Assembly: GCF_000337695.1 (NCBI RefSeq)
Contig: NZ_AOIA01000162.1
Span: 1-64,000, forward strand
DNA: 64,000 nucleotides
Direction: 5' to 3'
From: Natronococcus jeotgali DSM 18795
Lineage (GTDB): Archaea > Halobacteriota > Halobacteria > Halobacteriales > Natrialbaceae
The position numbers and the translations under genes were made by a program. Positions 17,642 through 25,178 of the stretch are shown one piece after another. Numbering within the stretch: the stretch's first letter is position 1; the number at the start of each line of letters is the position of its first letter. The notes below the pieces were generated by a model. The model was given only the letters and a program-made list of their open reading frames with translations, searched no databases and was not told the DNA's origin.

Positions 17642-18883
17642 TCAGTTACTGCACCCCCAGGCCGGACCCTCGACCTCCTCGAGAGTGTCGATGACCTCGT
17701 TCTCGACGGACTCGCCGTCGTCGCTCTCGACGACCTCCCGGACGTACATGTTGTGGATCGGTTCGTGGGTATCGGGGTTGAACCGGAACTGCCCGCGAGG
17801 ACTGTCGAACTCCATCTCGACGAGGCTGTCGACCATCTCGTCGGGGTCGGTGCCGCCGGTTTCCTCGACGGCATCGACGAACGCCTGTGCGGAGTCGTAC
17901 CCCTGGCAGGCGTAGACGTTCGGCGATCCGCCGTGTAGCTGTTCGTAGTTCTCGACGAACGTTCGGTTTCGGTCTGAGTCATGCGTTGTCGTGTAGTGAA
18001 GCAGCGAGTACATCCCCAGCGCCGAGGCGCCCTGCGCGGGGAGCGTGTCGTTCGCCAGCAGGAATCCGCTTCCGGTCTGGGTCATCTCCTCGTCGAGGCC
18101 GAAGCTGCTGAAGGCGTTGACGTAGTTGACCGCGTCGCCGCCGGCGAAAAAGGAGTACACCGCCTCCGCCCCGGAGTCCTGGATGTCCCCGAGGTACGGC
18201 GAGAAGTCGTCGGTTCCCAGCGGCGCGCCCACCTCGTCGACGACCTCGCCGCCGAGCTCCTCGAAGGCCTCCTTGAAGAACTCCTTGGAGTTCTGGCCGA
18301 ACGCGTAGTCGGCGTAGGCCAGACAGACGTTGTCGGCGATCTCCTCGTAGACGAACCGCGCCAGCGGCGCGCTCGTCTGCCAGTCGTTGAACGAGGTCCG
18401 AAAGTGGTACTCCGGACACCCCTCCGCCGTGATCCGGTAGTCGCCCGCGTTGGCGTTGAACCAGATCGCGCTCGATTCGGTCTCGATCGGCTGGATCATC
18501 GCCATCGCGACGGCGCTCGAGACGGGGCCGACGATGGCGTCGGCTCGCTCCTTGATCAGCAGCTCGCGGGTGACGTCGACGCCCTTGTTCGTGTCCGCTT
18601 CGGTGTCGCGCCGCACGAGTTCGACTTCCTCCCCGTTCACCTCCCCGTCCCGCTGGTCGAGGTACAGTTCGAAGCCGTCGACGATGCTCTCGCCGAGCAG
18701 CGCGTACGTCCCGGTGAACGGGAGCGCGAACCCGACGGTCAGCCCGTCCTCGCGACTGCCGAGACACCCGCCGAGCGCCGCCGTCCCACCGACGGCGGCA
18801 CCGCTCGCAAGGAGCTGCCGTCTCGAGACGGAGCCCCCGCTGGTGGTACTACTGTGGGATCTACCCACACCTTTGCCAGACAT
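17642..18883 (-). CDS. ABC transporter substrate-binding protein (Tat lipoprotein)
   Basis: A 413-residue extracellular binding protein of the Leu/Ile/Val-binding (peripla_BP_6) type. The N-terminus has a twin-arginine signal (SRRQLLASGAAVGGTAALGG) ending in a lipobox Cys, so the protein is exported folded and lipid-anchored, the usual route in haloarchaea. The mature part has VGFALPFTGTYALLGESIVDGFELYL and the two-lobed pattern of type I binding proteins. ATG at 18883 was preferred to the TTG at 18889; a TTATAAATA box is centred 27-28 bases upstream. First gene of the liv operon, divergent from an acyl/aryl-CoA ligase, so its ligand may be the acid which that ligase activates. Confidence 0.93.
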   Translation of the reverse strand: MSGKGVGRSHSSTTSGGSVSRRQLLASGAAVGGTAALGGCLGSREDGLTVGFALPFTGTYALLGESIVDGFELYLDQRDGEVNGEEVELVRRDTEADTNKGVDVTRELLIKERADAIVGPVSSAVAMAMIQPIETESSAIWFNANAGDYRITAEGCPEYHFRTSFNDWQTSAPLARFVYEEIADNVCLAYADYAFGQNSKEFFKEAFEELGGEVVDEVGAPLGTDDFSPYLGDIQDSGAEAVYSFFAGGDAVNYVNAFSSFGLDEEMTQTGSGFLLANDTLPAQGASALGMYSLLHYTTTHDSDRNRTFVENYEQLHGGSPNVYACQGYDSAQAFVDAVEETGGTDPDEMVDSLVEMEFDSPRGQFRFNPDTHEPIHNMYVREVVESDDGESVENEVIDTLEEVEGPAWGCSN

Positions 18884-18906
18884 ATGCAATCAGTGTCCTC
18901 CATACC

Positions 18907-18915
18907 TATTTATAA
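18907..18915 (-). promoter_or_regulatory. TATA box of the binding-protein/liv operon
   Basis: On the minus strand the sequence reads TTATAAATA, centred 27-28 bases before the ATG at 18883, the position expected for an archaeal TATA box of a leaderless mRNA. This places the whole liv operon under one strong promoter. Confidence 0.75.
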
Positions 18916-19057
18916 TTTACGTTGCGCGTCGAACATGAACGGGCTGGCGGATCTCCGGTCGGGTGCGCGATGTCGACGGCCCCGGAGATTTCGTCCCCGA
19001 TCAACGACCCGAACAGAAAAATTTCCCTACGTATCACGGGGGAGATGAACCGATAGG

Positions 19058-19067
19058 TATATAATTT
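19058..19067 (+). promoter_or_regulatory. TATA box of the acyl/aryl-CoA ligase gene
   Basis: TATATAATTT lies here. Its centre is only ~12 bases before the first ATG (19074) but 30 bases before the in-frame ATG at 19092. If it is the TATA box, transcription starts near 19089 and translation at 19092. The 190-base space to the divergent liv operon holds both promoters and is a likely shared control region. Confidence 0.65.
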
Positions 19068-19073
19068 AAAGCT

Positions 19074-20732
19074 ATGATGAACTACTCGTACATGCAGCCG
19101 ACCGTCCCAGAGGAGTATCTACCGGACGAATCGATCACCCCGGACTACATTCATCCCACGCCGGAAGCTCACTACCCGCAGCGGACCAACGTCGCCGAGG
19201 AACTCGTCGACCGCCACGTCCGGGAGGGCCGCGGTGACAACGTCGCGATCTACTTCGAGGATCGAACGATCACCTACGAGCAACTCCAGGAGAAGGTCAA
19301 CCGGATGGGGAACGCCCTCCGCGACCTCGGGGTCGAAGCCGGCGATCGCGTCGTCGCTCGCTTCCCGAACCGTCCGGAAGCGATCGTAACGTGTCTGGCC
19401 GTCCAGAAGATCGGCGGGGTCGCGCTGCCGTCGATGAAGCTGCTGCGGGCCAAGGAACTCGACTACATCATCAACAACGCGGAGGCGACGGCCGTCGTCG
19501 TCTACGACGCCCTCCTCGACGAGGTCGAGAACGCGCTCCCCGACCTCGAGACCGTCGAGGACGTTATCGTCGCCGAGCGCAACGGCGTCGATCACGACCA
19601 CCACAGCTACGACGACCTCCTCGAGGAGGCCGACGACGAGCTCGAGGCTTACGAGACCGAACGCGACGACCTGGCGCTGATGCTGTACACCAGCGGGACG
19701 ACGGGACGACCGAAGGGTGCGATCCACAGCCACCGGAGCGTGCTCGCGACCGCGGACACGTACGCCCGGTACTGCCTCGACCCCAGCGAAGAGGACGTCT
19801 TCGGCGGGAACCCGCCGCTTCCGTTCGCGTACGGCTACGGCGACCTGGTTACGTTCCCGCTCCGGTTCGGCGCGAGCACGAGCCTCGTCGAGGACGCCAG
19901 CCCCGGCGACCTGCTCGAGGCCGTCGAGAACCACGGCGTCTCGGTGCTGTGTTCGATCCCGACCGGGTTCAATCAGATCCTCTCGAACTACCCCGAGGGG
20001 CCCGAGGAGTACGACGTCTCGTCGCTTCGGGTGGGGCTCAGCGCCGGCGAGCCGCTCACGCCGACGACCTTCGAGAACTTCAAGGAGGAGTACGGCATCA
20101 ACCTGCTCGACGGCATCGGGACGACCGAAATGCTCCACATCTTCGTCAGCCACCGCCACGACGGCGAGATCGACCCGACCGCCACCGGCTTTCCCGTCCC
20201 CGGCTACGAGTGCAAGATCATCGATCCCGACACCGGGGAGGAACTCGAGCGCGGCGAGGCCGGCCTGCTCGCCGTTCGCGGGCCAACGGGCGTCGAGTAC
20301 TGGAACCGCCCCGACAAGCAGGAGGGATCGACGACCGATGACGGCTGGTCGATCCCCGGCGACATCTTCGTCCAGCGCGAGGACGGCCGTCTCGAGTACA
20401 AGTCCCGCAGCGACGACCTCATCATCTCGAGCGGGTACAACATTCCGGGTCCGGAGGTCGAAGCGGTCATCGAGGAACACGAGGCCGTCTCCGAGGTCGC
20501 CGTCGTCGGCAGCCCCCACGAGGAACGCGGCGAGGTCGTGAAGGCGTTTACCGTGCTCTCGAACGGCACTGCGCCCGACGACGACCTCGTCGACGAGATC
20601 CAGACCCACGTCAAGAACACGCTCGCGCCGTACAAGTACCCCCGCGAGATCGAGTTCACGGAGTCGCTTCCGCGCACGGAAACCGGGAAGATCCGCCGGA
20701 CCGAACTCCGGGAGCAGGAACACGGTAGCTGA
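19074..20732 (+). CDS. Acyl/aryl-CoA ligase (benzoate- or 2-aminobenzoate-CoA ligase-like)
   Basis: Up to 552 residues, an AMP-forming ligase (ANL superfamily). Motifs: YTSGTTGRPKG (ATP loop, near residue 206), GIGTTEMLHIF (A5), the hinge YKSRSDDLIISSGYNIPGPEVE and the C-terminal catalytic Lys in PRTETGKIRR. The spacing and the EMLHIF adenylation motif are like benzoate/2-aminobenzoate-CoA ligases rather than PaaK phenylacetate-CoA ligase. It would make the CoA thioester of an aromatic acid from acid, ATP and CoA. The true start may be the third ATG at 19092, since the TATA element at 19058 leaves no room for a transcript start before 19074. Divergent from the liv importer, so uptake and activation look co-regulated. 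Confidence 0.9.
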   Translation: MMNYSYMQPTVPEEYLPDESITPDYIHPTPEAHYPQRTNVAEELVDRHVREGRGDNVAIYFEDRTITYEQLQEKVNRMGNALRDLGVEAGDRVVARFPNRPEAIVTCLAVQKIGGVALPSMKLLRAKELDYIINNAEATAVVVYDALLDEVENALPDLETVEDVIVAERNGVDHDHHSYDDLLEEADDELEAYETERDDLALMLYTSGTTGRPKGAIHSHRSVLATADTYARYCLDPSEEDVFGGNPPLPFAYGYGDLVTFPLRFGASTSLVEDASPGDLLEAVENHGVSVLCSIPTGFNQILSNYPEGPEEYDVSSLRVGLSAGEPLTPTTFENFKEEYGINLLDGIGTTEMLHIFVSHRHDGEIDPTATGFPVPGYECKIIDPDTGEELERGEAGLLAVRGPTGVEYWNRPDKQEGSTTDDGWSIPGDIFVQREDGRLEYKSRSDDLIISSGYNIPGPEVEAVIEEHEAVSEVAVVGSPHEERGEVVKAFTVLSNGTAPDDDLVDEIQTHVKNTLAPYKYPREIEFTESLPRTETGKIRRTELREQEHGS

Positions 20733-20857
20733 TCGACCCCGTTCTGCGATCGATCCGCGACACGTTGCCGATCCGTCGACGCCGTTTCGCTCGTTCTCGG
20801 CGGCGTCGAAACATGTTCGGCACAGTAGTTATTCCGCGTCCGATAGACGGTATCAGT

Positions 20858-21469
20858 ATGTCATCGAGCGACAGCCGAGCGGCCGGCGCCTGTACGGGGT
20901 GGGACAACTCCGAGTGTCGCGGCACGCCGTACTGTCCGCCGCGGTGTCCGCGGTTCGAGACGAAAACCGGCGTCTCGCTTCTCGTCCGCCCCTCCGAGTC
21001 GGACGATCTCGACTCGCTCGTCCGGATGTACGACGGCTTCGATCAGTACAGCCGGAGCCTGGGACTGCCGCCCAACGGGGAGTCGCGGATCGAGAGCTGG
21101 CTGGAACGGCTGATGTCGGCGGGGTGGAACCTCGTCGCGTTCGACGGGGGCCGGGCCGTCGGCCACGTCGCGGTCGTCCCCACCGAGTCGGCCGAAGGGA
21201 AATGGAAGTTCATCGTTTTCGTCCATCAGGAGTACCAGAACGAAGGCGTCGGCTCCGAGCTGCTCAAACAGCTCGTCGCGTACGCCGACGAGCGCGACGG
21301 CGACGAACTCGCCCTGGAGGTGTCGACCGGGAACGAGCGCGCGATTACGGTGTACAAGAACGTCGGCTTCGAGGTGATCGAACGCGGGTTCTCCGAGCTG
21401 TCGATGGCGCTCGAGCTTCGACAGCCGCTCACGCGGCGAGTGCGGCGACCGCCCGCGGAACGCGACTGA
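20858..21469 (+). CDS. GNAT acetyltransferase with N-terminal Cys cluster
   Basis: A 203-residue protein. Residues ~45-195 are a GNAT fold: VRPSESDDLDSLVRMY, HVAVVP, the acetyl-CoA loop VHQEYQNEGVGSELLKQLV (Q/RxxGxG/A pattern) and the closing AITVYKNVGFEVIERG. The first ~35 residues hold four cysteines (CTGWDNSEC, YCPPRC) that could bind a metal. Such Cys-headed GNATs are seen in haloarchaea; their substrates are unknown. The start is ATG 20858 with GTTATT ~27 bases upstream; the longer frame from 20765 is Arg-rich and unlikely. It follows the CoA ligase on the same strand with its own promoter. Confidence 0.85.
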   Translation: MSSSDSRAAGACTGWDNSECRGTPYCPPRCPRFETKTGVSLLVRPSESDDLDSLVRMYDGFDQYSRSLGLPPNGESRIESWLERLMSAGWNLVAFDGGRAVGHVAVVPTESAEGKWKFIVFVHQEYQNEGVGSELLKQLVAYADERDGDELALEVSTGNERAITVYKNVGFEVIERGFSELSMALELRQPLTRRVRRPPAERD

Positions 21470-21809
21470 GCCACGAAACGCAACGCTTGCGTCCTCTCAA
21501 CGCCAGCCTTTGCGTATACGTATTCCGTAATCGCTCCTCAAATACGGGCCGTGTATACGGCCGTTCTCTCGACTCGTCGGCTCGAGACCGTCGGCCGGCT
21601 TCGCCTCGGTGGATTACACCGGTACCTCCGTAAACGAGCGCGCTATCTATTTACAGAAATACTACTGTAATAATACCGGCGTCCGCGCCGAACGAGGAGA
21701 GCGTAGTCCCGTATACGGAGGACGTATACAAAATTCGAGAGCGAAAGAGCCCGCCCGCTCTCGAGTCGATAGCGACAGCCGAAAAGAGCGTTCGATGATC
21801 GTCCCGGCG
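21470..21809. other. Convergent intergenic region with several palindromes
   Basis: 340 bases without a gene between a plus-strand GNAT and a minus-strand ferredoxin, AT-richer than its surroundings. It holds four GTATAC sites (21514, 21553, 21711, 21724), a GGCCGT-GTAT-ACGGCC hairpin at 21548-21563 and the inverted repeat TTACAG-8-CTGTAA at 21651-21670. I see no convincing coding frame. A terminator pair, a small RNA or a regulator-binding region are possible. Confidence 0.5.
21513..21730. promoter_or_regulatory. Cluster of CGTATAC palindromic sites (four copies)
   Basis: CGTATACG at 21513-21520, TGTATACGG near 21552, the perfect 10-base palindrome CCGTATACGG at 21709-21718 and CGTATACA at 21723-21730. 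With two further copies at 22727 and 22836 they are all intergenic and flank the ferredoxin/GNAT pair and the paa promoter. I noticed no copies elsewhere in the window. They could be operators of a regulator of this locus. Confidence 0.45.
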
Positions 21810-22094
21810 TCAGGGACTCTCGTCGGTTCGGATCCGGAGATCGGACCGCGGTTTCGCTACGCAGGTCAGCGCGTACCCCTCTTCTTTCTCGCTGTCGGAG
21901 AGGAACATTCCCTCGGTCTGCTCGACCTCCCCGTCCTCGACGATCATTCCGCAACAGACGCCACAGACGCCCATCCGACACTGGTACGGCGGTGTGAGTC
22001 CCGCCTCCTCCGCCGCCTCCAGAATCGGCTGGTTCTCCGGAATCTCGAGCGTTCGACCCTCGTCGACGAACTCGACTGTGTAGGTCTCGACCAT
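21810..22094 (-). CDS. [2Fe-2S] ferredoxin (plant type)
   Basis: A 94-residue protein with the plant-type cluster pattern: CRMGVCGVCC gives C-x4-C-x2-C, with a distal Cys in ALTCVAKP. The fold TYTVEFVDEGRTLEIPENQPILEAAEEAGL is the usual ferredoxin N-terminus. One extra Cys follows the third ligand. No flavin or NADPH domain is attached, unlike PaaE, whose C-terminal domain is of this type. It lies two bases after a GNAT gene in one transcript and directly upstream of, and divergent from, the paa operon, so it is a good candidate electron donor to PaaA. A second ferredoxin lies at 49034-49360. Confidence 0.9.
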   Translation of the reverse strand: MVETYTVEFVDEGRTLEIPENQPILEAAEEAGLTPPYQCRMGVCGVCCGMIVEDGEVEQTEGMFLSDSEKEEGYALTCVAKPRSDLRIRTDESP

Positions 22095-22096
22095 GC

Positions 22097-22588
22097 TCAC
22101 TGATCGATCGACTTTTCGAAGACGTGCTCGACCGGTTCGAACTCGTTGGCTTCGTAGAACCCCTCCGAGTCGTCGTCGCCCTGAATGACGTCGACGCGGT
22201 AGAAGTCGATCTCGCGCTCGGACCGATCGAACCACTCGTGGACCGCGTCGAGCAACTGACTGCCGACTCCCTCGCCGCGGTGGTCCTCGGCGACGAAGTG
22301 ACCGTTGATGTAGCCGTGGTCCTGCAGGCGGAAGATCGGATGGTTGCCCATGATCCGCGCCTCCAGTACGCCGACGAGGTCACCGCTTTGCTCGTGTTCC
22401 GCCACGAAGACCGTCCCGTACTTCGAGTCGACGAGCTGGTTCTCGAAGTACTGGAGCCACCGGTCGTTGGCGCTCTCCTTGTGGCGGTACCGGTCGTCGT
22501 GCTTCGAGAGGTGGTCGGTAAAGCCGTGCCACAGTTCGAGGAGGTTCTCGCCGTCGTCGCTGGTCGCCTGTCGTACGTCGTACGTCAT
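22097..22588 (-). CDS. GNAT family N-acetyltransferase
   Basis: A 163-residue single GNAT domain: MTYDVRQATSDDGENLLELWHGFTDHL at the start, the acetyl-CoA binding loop FVAEDHRGEGVGSQLLDAVHEWF (RGxGxG) and the closing EGFYEANEFEPVEHVF. Substrate unknown. First gene of a two-gene unit with the [2Fe-2S] ferredoxin (two bases between stop and start). Divergent from paaA with 306 bases between. ATTACTAAAA at 22608-22617, read on the minus strand, is a plausible TATA element ~27 bases upstream. Confidence 0.88.
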   Translation of the reverse strand: MTYDVRQATSDDGENLLELWHGFTDHLSKHDDRYRHKESANDRWLQYFENQLVDSKYGTVFVAEHEQSGDLVGVLEARIMGNHPIFRLQDHGYINGHFVAEDHRGEGVGSQLLDAVHEWFDRSEREIDFYRVDVIQGDDDSEGFYEANEFEPVEHVFEKSIDQ

Positions 22589-22894
22589 AGCTTACCATCT
22601 GGATCGGATTACTAAAAAAGGCACTGTTGTATTTGTAATATATTTGTCTTATTTACGCGCGCGACGCGATACGATCGTCGGCAGGGTTCGGTCCGTTCGG
22701 ACGGGTTCCCGAGCCGGCGCTCGAGGCGTATACGGATTCGCCGGATCGAGGACGGCCGAATCGGGACCGCTCGCGACCGGTGAGCGGAGTCCGCGTTCGC
22801 GACCGTCGCCGAAACGGCCGATATGATACACGAAGCGTATACAGAAAACAATTATAACCCTGGGCGGACAAGCGATAGATGGACGATTAGAGCC
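22589..22894. promoter_or_regulatory. Divergent control region between GNAT-ferredoxin and paa operons
   Basis: 306 bases. On the left is the minus-strand promoter (TTTTAGTAAT). The middle part is AT-rich (stretch around 22625-22655). CGTATAC sites lie at 22727-22733 and 22836-22842. On the right AATTATAA (22850-22857) is the likely paa TATA box, putting the transcript start near 22881, 14 bases before paaA. A three-codon ATG GAC GAT TAG frame at 22879 lies in or at the edge of that leader. Confidence 0.55.
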
Positions 22895-23815
22895 ATGCCC
22901 TCAGAAAAGCAGTTCAAGCAAGAACTACAGAACGGGCGGATGATCGAATCGACGGAGGAGATGACCGACGGCTACAAGAAAGCCCTCAAGCAGATCCTCC
23001 TGGTGTCGGGCGACACCGAGTTGATGAGCGCGCCGGCGTACTACGACCAGTCGCTCAACGCCCCGTCGCTGGACGCCCGCGCGTCGTGTATCAGCGTGAT
23101 CCAGGACGAGCTCGGCCACGGCCACATCGCCTACCGACTGCTCGAGGACCTGGGTGAGGACCGCGAGGAGCTTATCTACGGGCGCGAGCCCCACGAGTTT
23201 CGCAACACCTACGGGTTCGACCAGCGCATCGACAACTTCGCCGAACTGGTCTCCGCACACGGGATGTTCGACCGCGCGGGGATCGTCCTGCTCGGCGACA
23301 TCCACGAGAACACCTCCTACGCGCCCTGGAAGCGCGCGCTGACGAAGGTCAGCAAGGAAGAGCAGTTCCACCTGCGCCACGGCGAGACGTGGATGCGCCG
23401 GCTCGCGAACAACGGCGAGAAGACCAAACGGCAGCTCCAGGAGGCCGTCGACTGGATGTTCCCGATGGGCGTCGAGTGGTTCGGGATGCCCGACGACAAG
23501 AAGAAACACGACGATCAGCTCGAGTACCGCATCAAGGGCAAGTCCAACGACGAGCTCCGTCAGGACTGGCTCTCGCGGACGATGCCGCTGATGGACGAGC
23601 TCGATCTGGACGTGCCCGCCCACTACGACGAGGACGCCGACGAGTACGTCCTCGAGTACGACTTCCCGGTCGCGTTCGACGCCGAGAACAAGGATTGGCG
23701 CTTCGACGAACCGATCTCGTGGTCCGACACGATCGACCGCTGGCGAAATCGCGGCCCGGCCAACGAGAAGTACGTCGACCTGATCCAGTCCGGTACCGTC
23801 GAGGTCGAGGTCTAA
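22895..23815 (+). CDS. paaA: 1,2-phenylacetyl-CoA epoxidase, catalytic subunit A
   Basis: A 306-residue di-iron protein, the catalytic subunit of the ring-epoxidising monooxygenase of aerobic phenylacetate breakdown. Likely iron ligands are Glu42, Glu72 and His75 (DELGHGH), Asp126 (FDRAG) and Glu156 and His159 (EEQFHLRHGE). The substrate-side segments MSAPAYYDQSLNAPSLDARAS and WFPMGVEWFGMPD-like motifs (WMFPMGVEWFGMPDD) match PaaA. Start is ATG 22895, giving the normal ~300 residues; the upstream in-frame ATG at 22823 would run through the promoter. First gene of the operon A-D-B-C-zinc ribbon; one base separates it from the next gene. Confidence 0.95.
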   Translation: MPSEKQFKQELQNGRMIESTEEMTDGYKKALKQILLVSGDTELMSAPAYYDQSLNAPSLDARASCISVIQDELGHGHIAYRLLEDLGEDREELIYGREPHEFRNTYGFDQRIDNFAELVSAHGMFDRAGIVLLGDIHENTSYAPWKRALTKVSKEEQFHLRHGETWMRRLANNGEKTKRQLQEAVDWMFPMGVEWFGMPDDKKKHDDQLEYRIKGKSNDELRQDWLSRTMPLMDELDLDVPAHYDEDADEYVLEYDFPVAFDAENKDWRFDEPISWSDTIDRWRNRGPANEKYVDLIQSGTVEVEV

Positions 23816-23816
23816 C

Positions 23817-24212
23817 ATGTCAAGCGCACAGCGAAACGGCGACGAACTGACCGACATCTCCCGGACCAGCGAGTTCGTCGAGGGACGGCGTGACGATACG
23901 ACGCCGTTCGAGCGGGAGCTGTGGGACGTCCTCGACGAGATTCCGGATCCACACATTCCGGTGAGTCTGGTCGAGATGGCGATGATCTACGACGTCGCGG
24001 AGAACGACGGGAACGTCACCGTCGAGATGTCGTTTCCCTGTATGGGGTGTCCGGCCTACGACATGATCCACAACGACGTGCGGAGCTGTCTCGCGCTCGT
24101 CGACGGCGTCGACGAGGTCGAGGTGGACGTCGTCTGGGATCCCGTCTGGTCGAAGGACATGCTTACGGAATCGGTTCGCGAAAAGATCCGCGAGGCGGGG
24201 ATCAGCCTATGA
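23817..24212 (+). CDS. paaD: PaaD-like MIP18/DUF59 protein (N-terminal half of PaaD)
   Basis: A 131-residue protein with one MIP18/DUF59 domain: LWDVLDEIPDPHIPVSLVEMAMIYDV, then FPCMGCPAYDMI and the closing VDVVWDPVWSKDML. In bacterial PaaD this domain is followed in the same chain by a CPRC/FGST zinc ribbon; here the chain stops at GISL and the zinc ribbon is encoded at the operon end (25178-25357). PaaD is thought to help mature the iron site of the epoxidase. Its N-terminal ~30 residues are extra and disordered. The stop overlaps the paaB start (ATGA). Confidence 0.9.
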   Translation: MSSAQRNGDELTDISRTSEFVEGRRDDTTPFERELWDVLDEIPDPHIPVSLVEMAMIYDVAENDGNVTVEMSFPCMGCPAYDMIHNDVRSCLALVDGVDEVEVDVVWDPVWSKDMLTESVREKIREAGISL

Positions 24213-24421
24213 AGTACGAAGTATTCGCACGAATCAACCAAGGTGACGAGACCAAACACATCGGCAACGTCACCGCAAAGAGCGACAGACTGGCAAAGAT
24301 GTACGCGTACAACACGTTCGACGAAGAAGATTGGGACATGCTCGCGGTCGTCCGTGAGGACGACTACCAGCGAGTGAGCAACGATCCGAAGCCGACCGTC
24401 GGGGTGAGCACCAGTGAGTGA
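24209..24421 (+). CDS. paaB: 1,2-phenylacetyl-CoA epoxidase, subunit B
   Basis: A 70-residue protein beginning MKYEVFARINQGDETKHIGNV, as in PaaB, and containing the AKMYAYNTFDEEDWDMLAVVRED core. PaaB bridges two PaaAC heterodimers; bacterial versions are ~90 residues, so this one is short at the C-terminal end. It overlaps paaD by four bases and paaC by eight (GTGAGTGA). It is a short gene, easily missed, because the upstream frame reads on in another sequence. Confidence 0.9.
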   Translation: MKYEVFARINQGDETKHIGNVTAKSDRLAKMYAYNTFDEEDWDMLAVVREDDYQRVSNDPKPTVGVSTSE

Positions 24422-25178
24422 CTGGCCCGAACCCGCGGTCGACTACGTCCAGGCGATCACGGACACCAAGCTCGTCCTTGGACACCGGTACGCGCAGTGG
24501 GCGCTCTCGGGACCCTCCCTCGAGGACGACATCGGCGGCGCCAGCGCAGCGCAGGAGGAGATCGGCCACGTTCGACAGCTCGCGAGCAAACTCGAGGCCC
24601 AGGGACGGGACCTCGAGTGGACCAAGGGCCAGCGCGACTCCGACGAGTTCGCCAACGCCGCGTGTCTCGATCGGATCGACGGCGACTGGACCGAGTACGT
24701 CGCCTCGATCGCGCCTGCCGACCGAGCCGCGTGGTACCTGCTCGACGCGATCGACGAGGACGACCTCGAGGGCCTGATCACGAAGATGGGCGAGGACGAG
24801 TACTTCCACCTCGAGTACCACGACGCCCGCCTCGAGACGCTGGCAGAAGAGGATCCCGAGACGGTACAGGCCACGCTCGAGCGGACGCTTCCGCAGGCGC
24901 TCGCGCTCATCGGGCCGGCGGCGTACGACGAAAGCGAGGACCCCCTCTACGAGGCCGGCTTCACCGACCGCCCGGTCTCGGAGATCAGAGCGGCGTTCGC
25001 CGACCACTACCGCGAGCTGTTCGCCGACACCGACGTCTCCCTCGAGGGCGTCGACTGGGACGCGCCCGCCGTCGACGACTGGGACGAGACCCGACGCCGG
25101 ACCGGAACGGACGCGATCTCGACCGAAGACGTCGAACAGCTCCGCGGCGAGCGCAACGCCGAGTTCGCCCTGAGCTGA
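24414..25178 (+). CDS. paaC: 1,2-phenylacetyl-CoA epoxidase, structural subunit C
   Basis: A 254-residue ferritin-like subunit that pairs with PaaA. It keeps remnants of the di-iron helices (QEEIGHVRQL and MGEDEYFHLEYH) in the way known PaaC proteins do. The start is GTG at 24414, which gives MSDWPEPAVDYVQAITDTKLVLGHRYAQW; the reading overlaps the paaB end by eight bases. The C-terminal ~40 residues (TGTDAISTEDVEQLRGE) are helical. Ends overlapping the zinc-ribbon gene (TGATG). Confidence 0.93.
   Translation: MSDWPEPAVDYVQAITDTKLVLGHRYAQWALSGPSLEDDIGGASAAQEEIGHVRQLASKLEAQGRDLEWTKGQRDSDEFANAACLDRIDGDWTEYVASIAPADRAAWYLLDAIDEDDLEGLITKMGEDEYFHLEYHDARLETLAEEDPETVQATLERTLPQALALIGPAAYDESEDPLYEAGFTDRPVSEIRAAFADHYRELFADTDVSLEGVDWDAPAVDDWDETRRRTGTDAISTEDVEQLRGERNAEFALS

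Noticed and set aside
21609-22103. 164-codon plus-strand frame over the convergent gap and ferredoxin
   Set aside because: Its second half is antisense to the ferredoxin and the first half has no family similarity.
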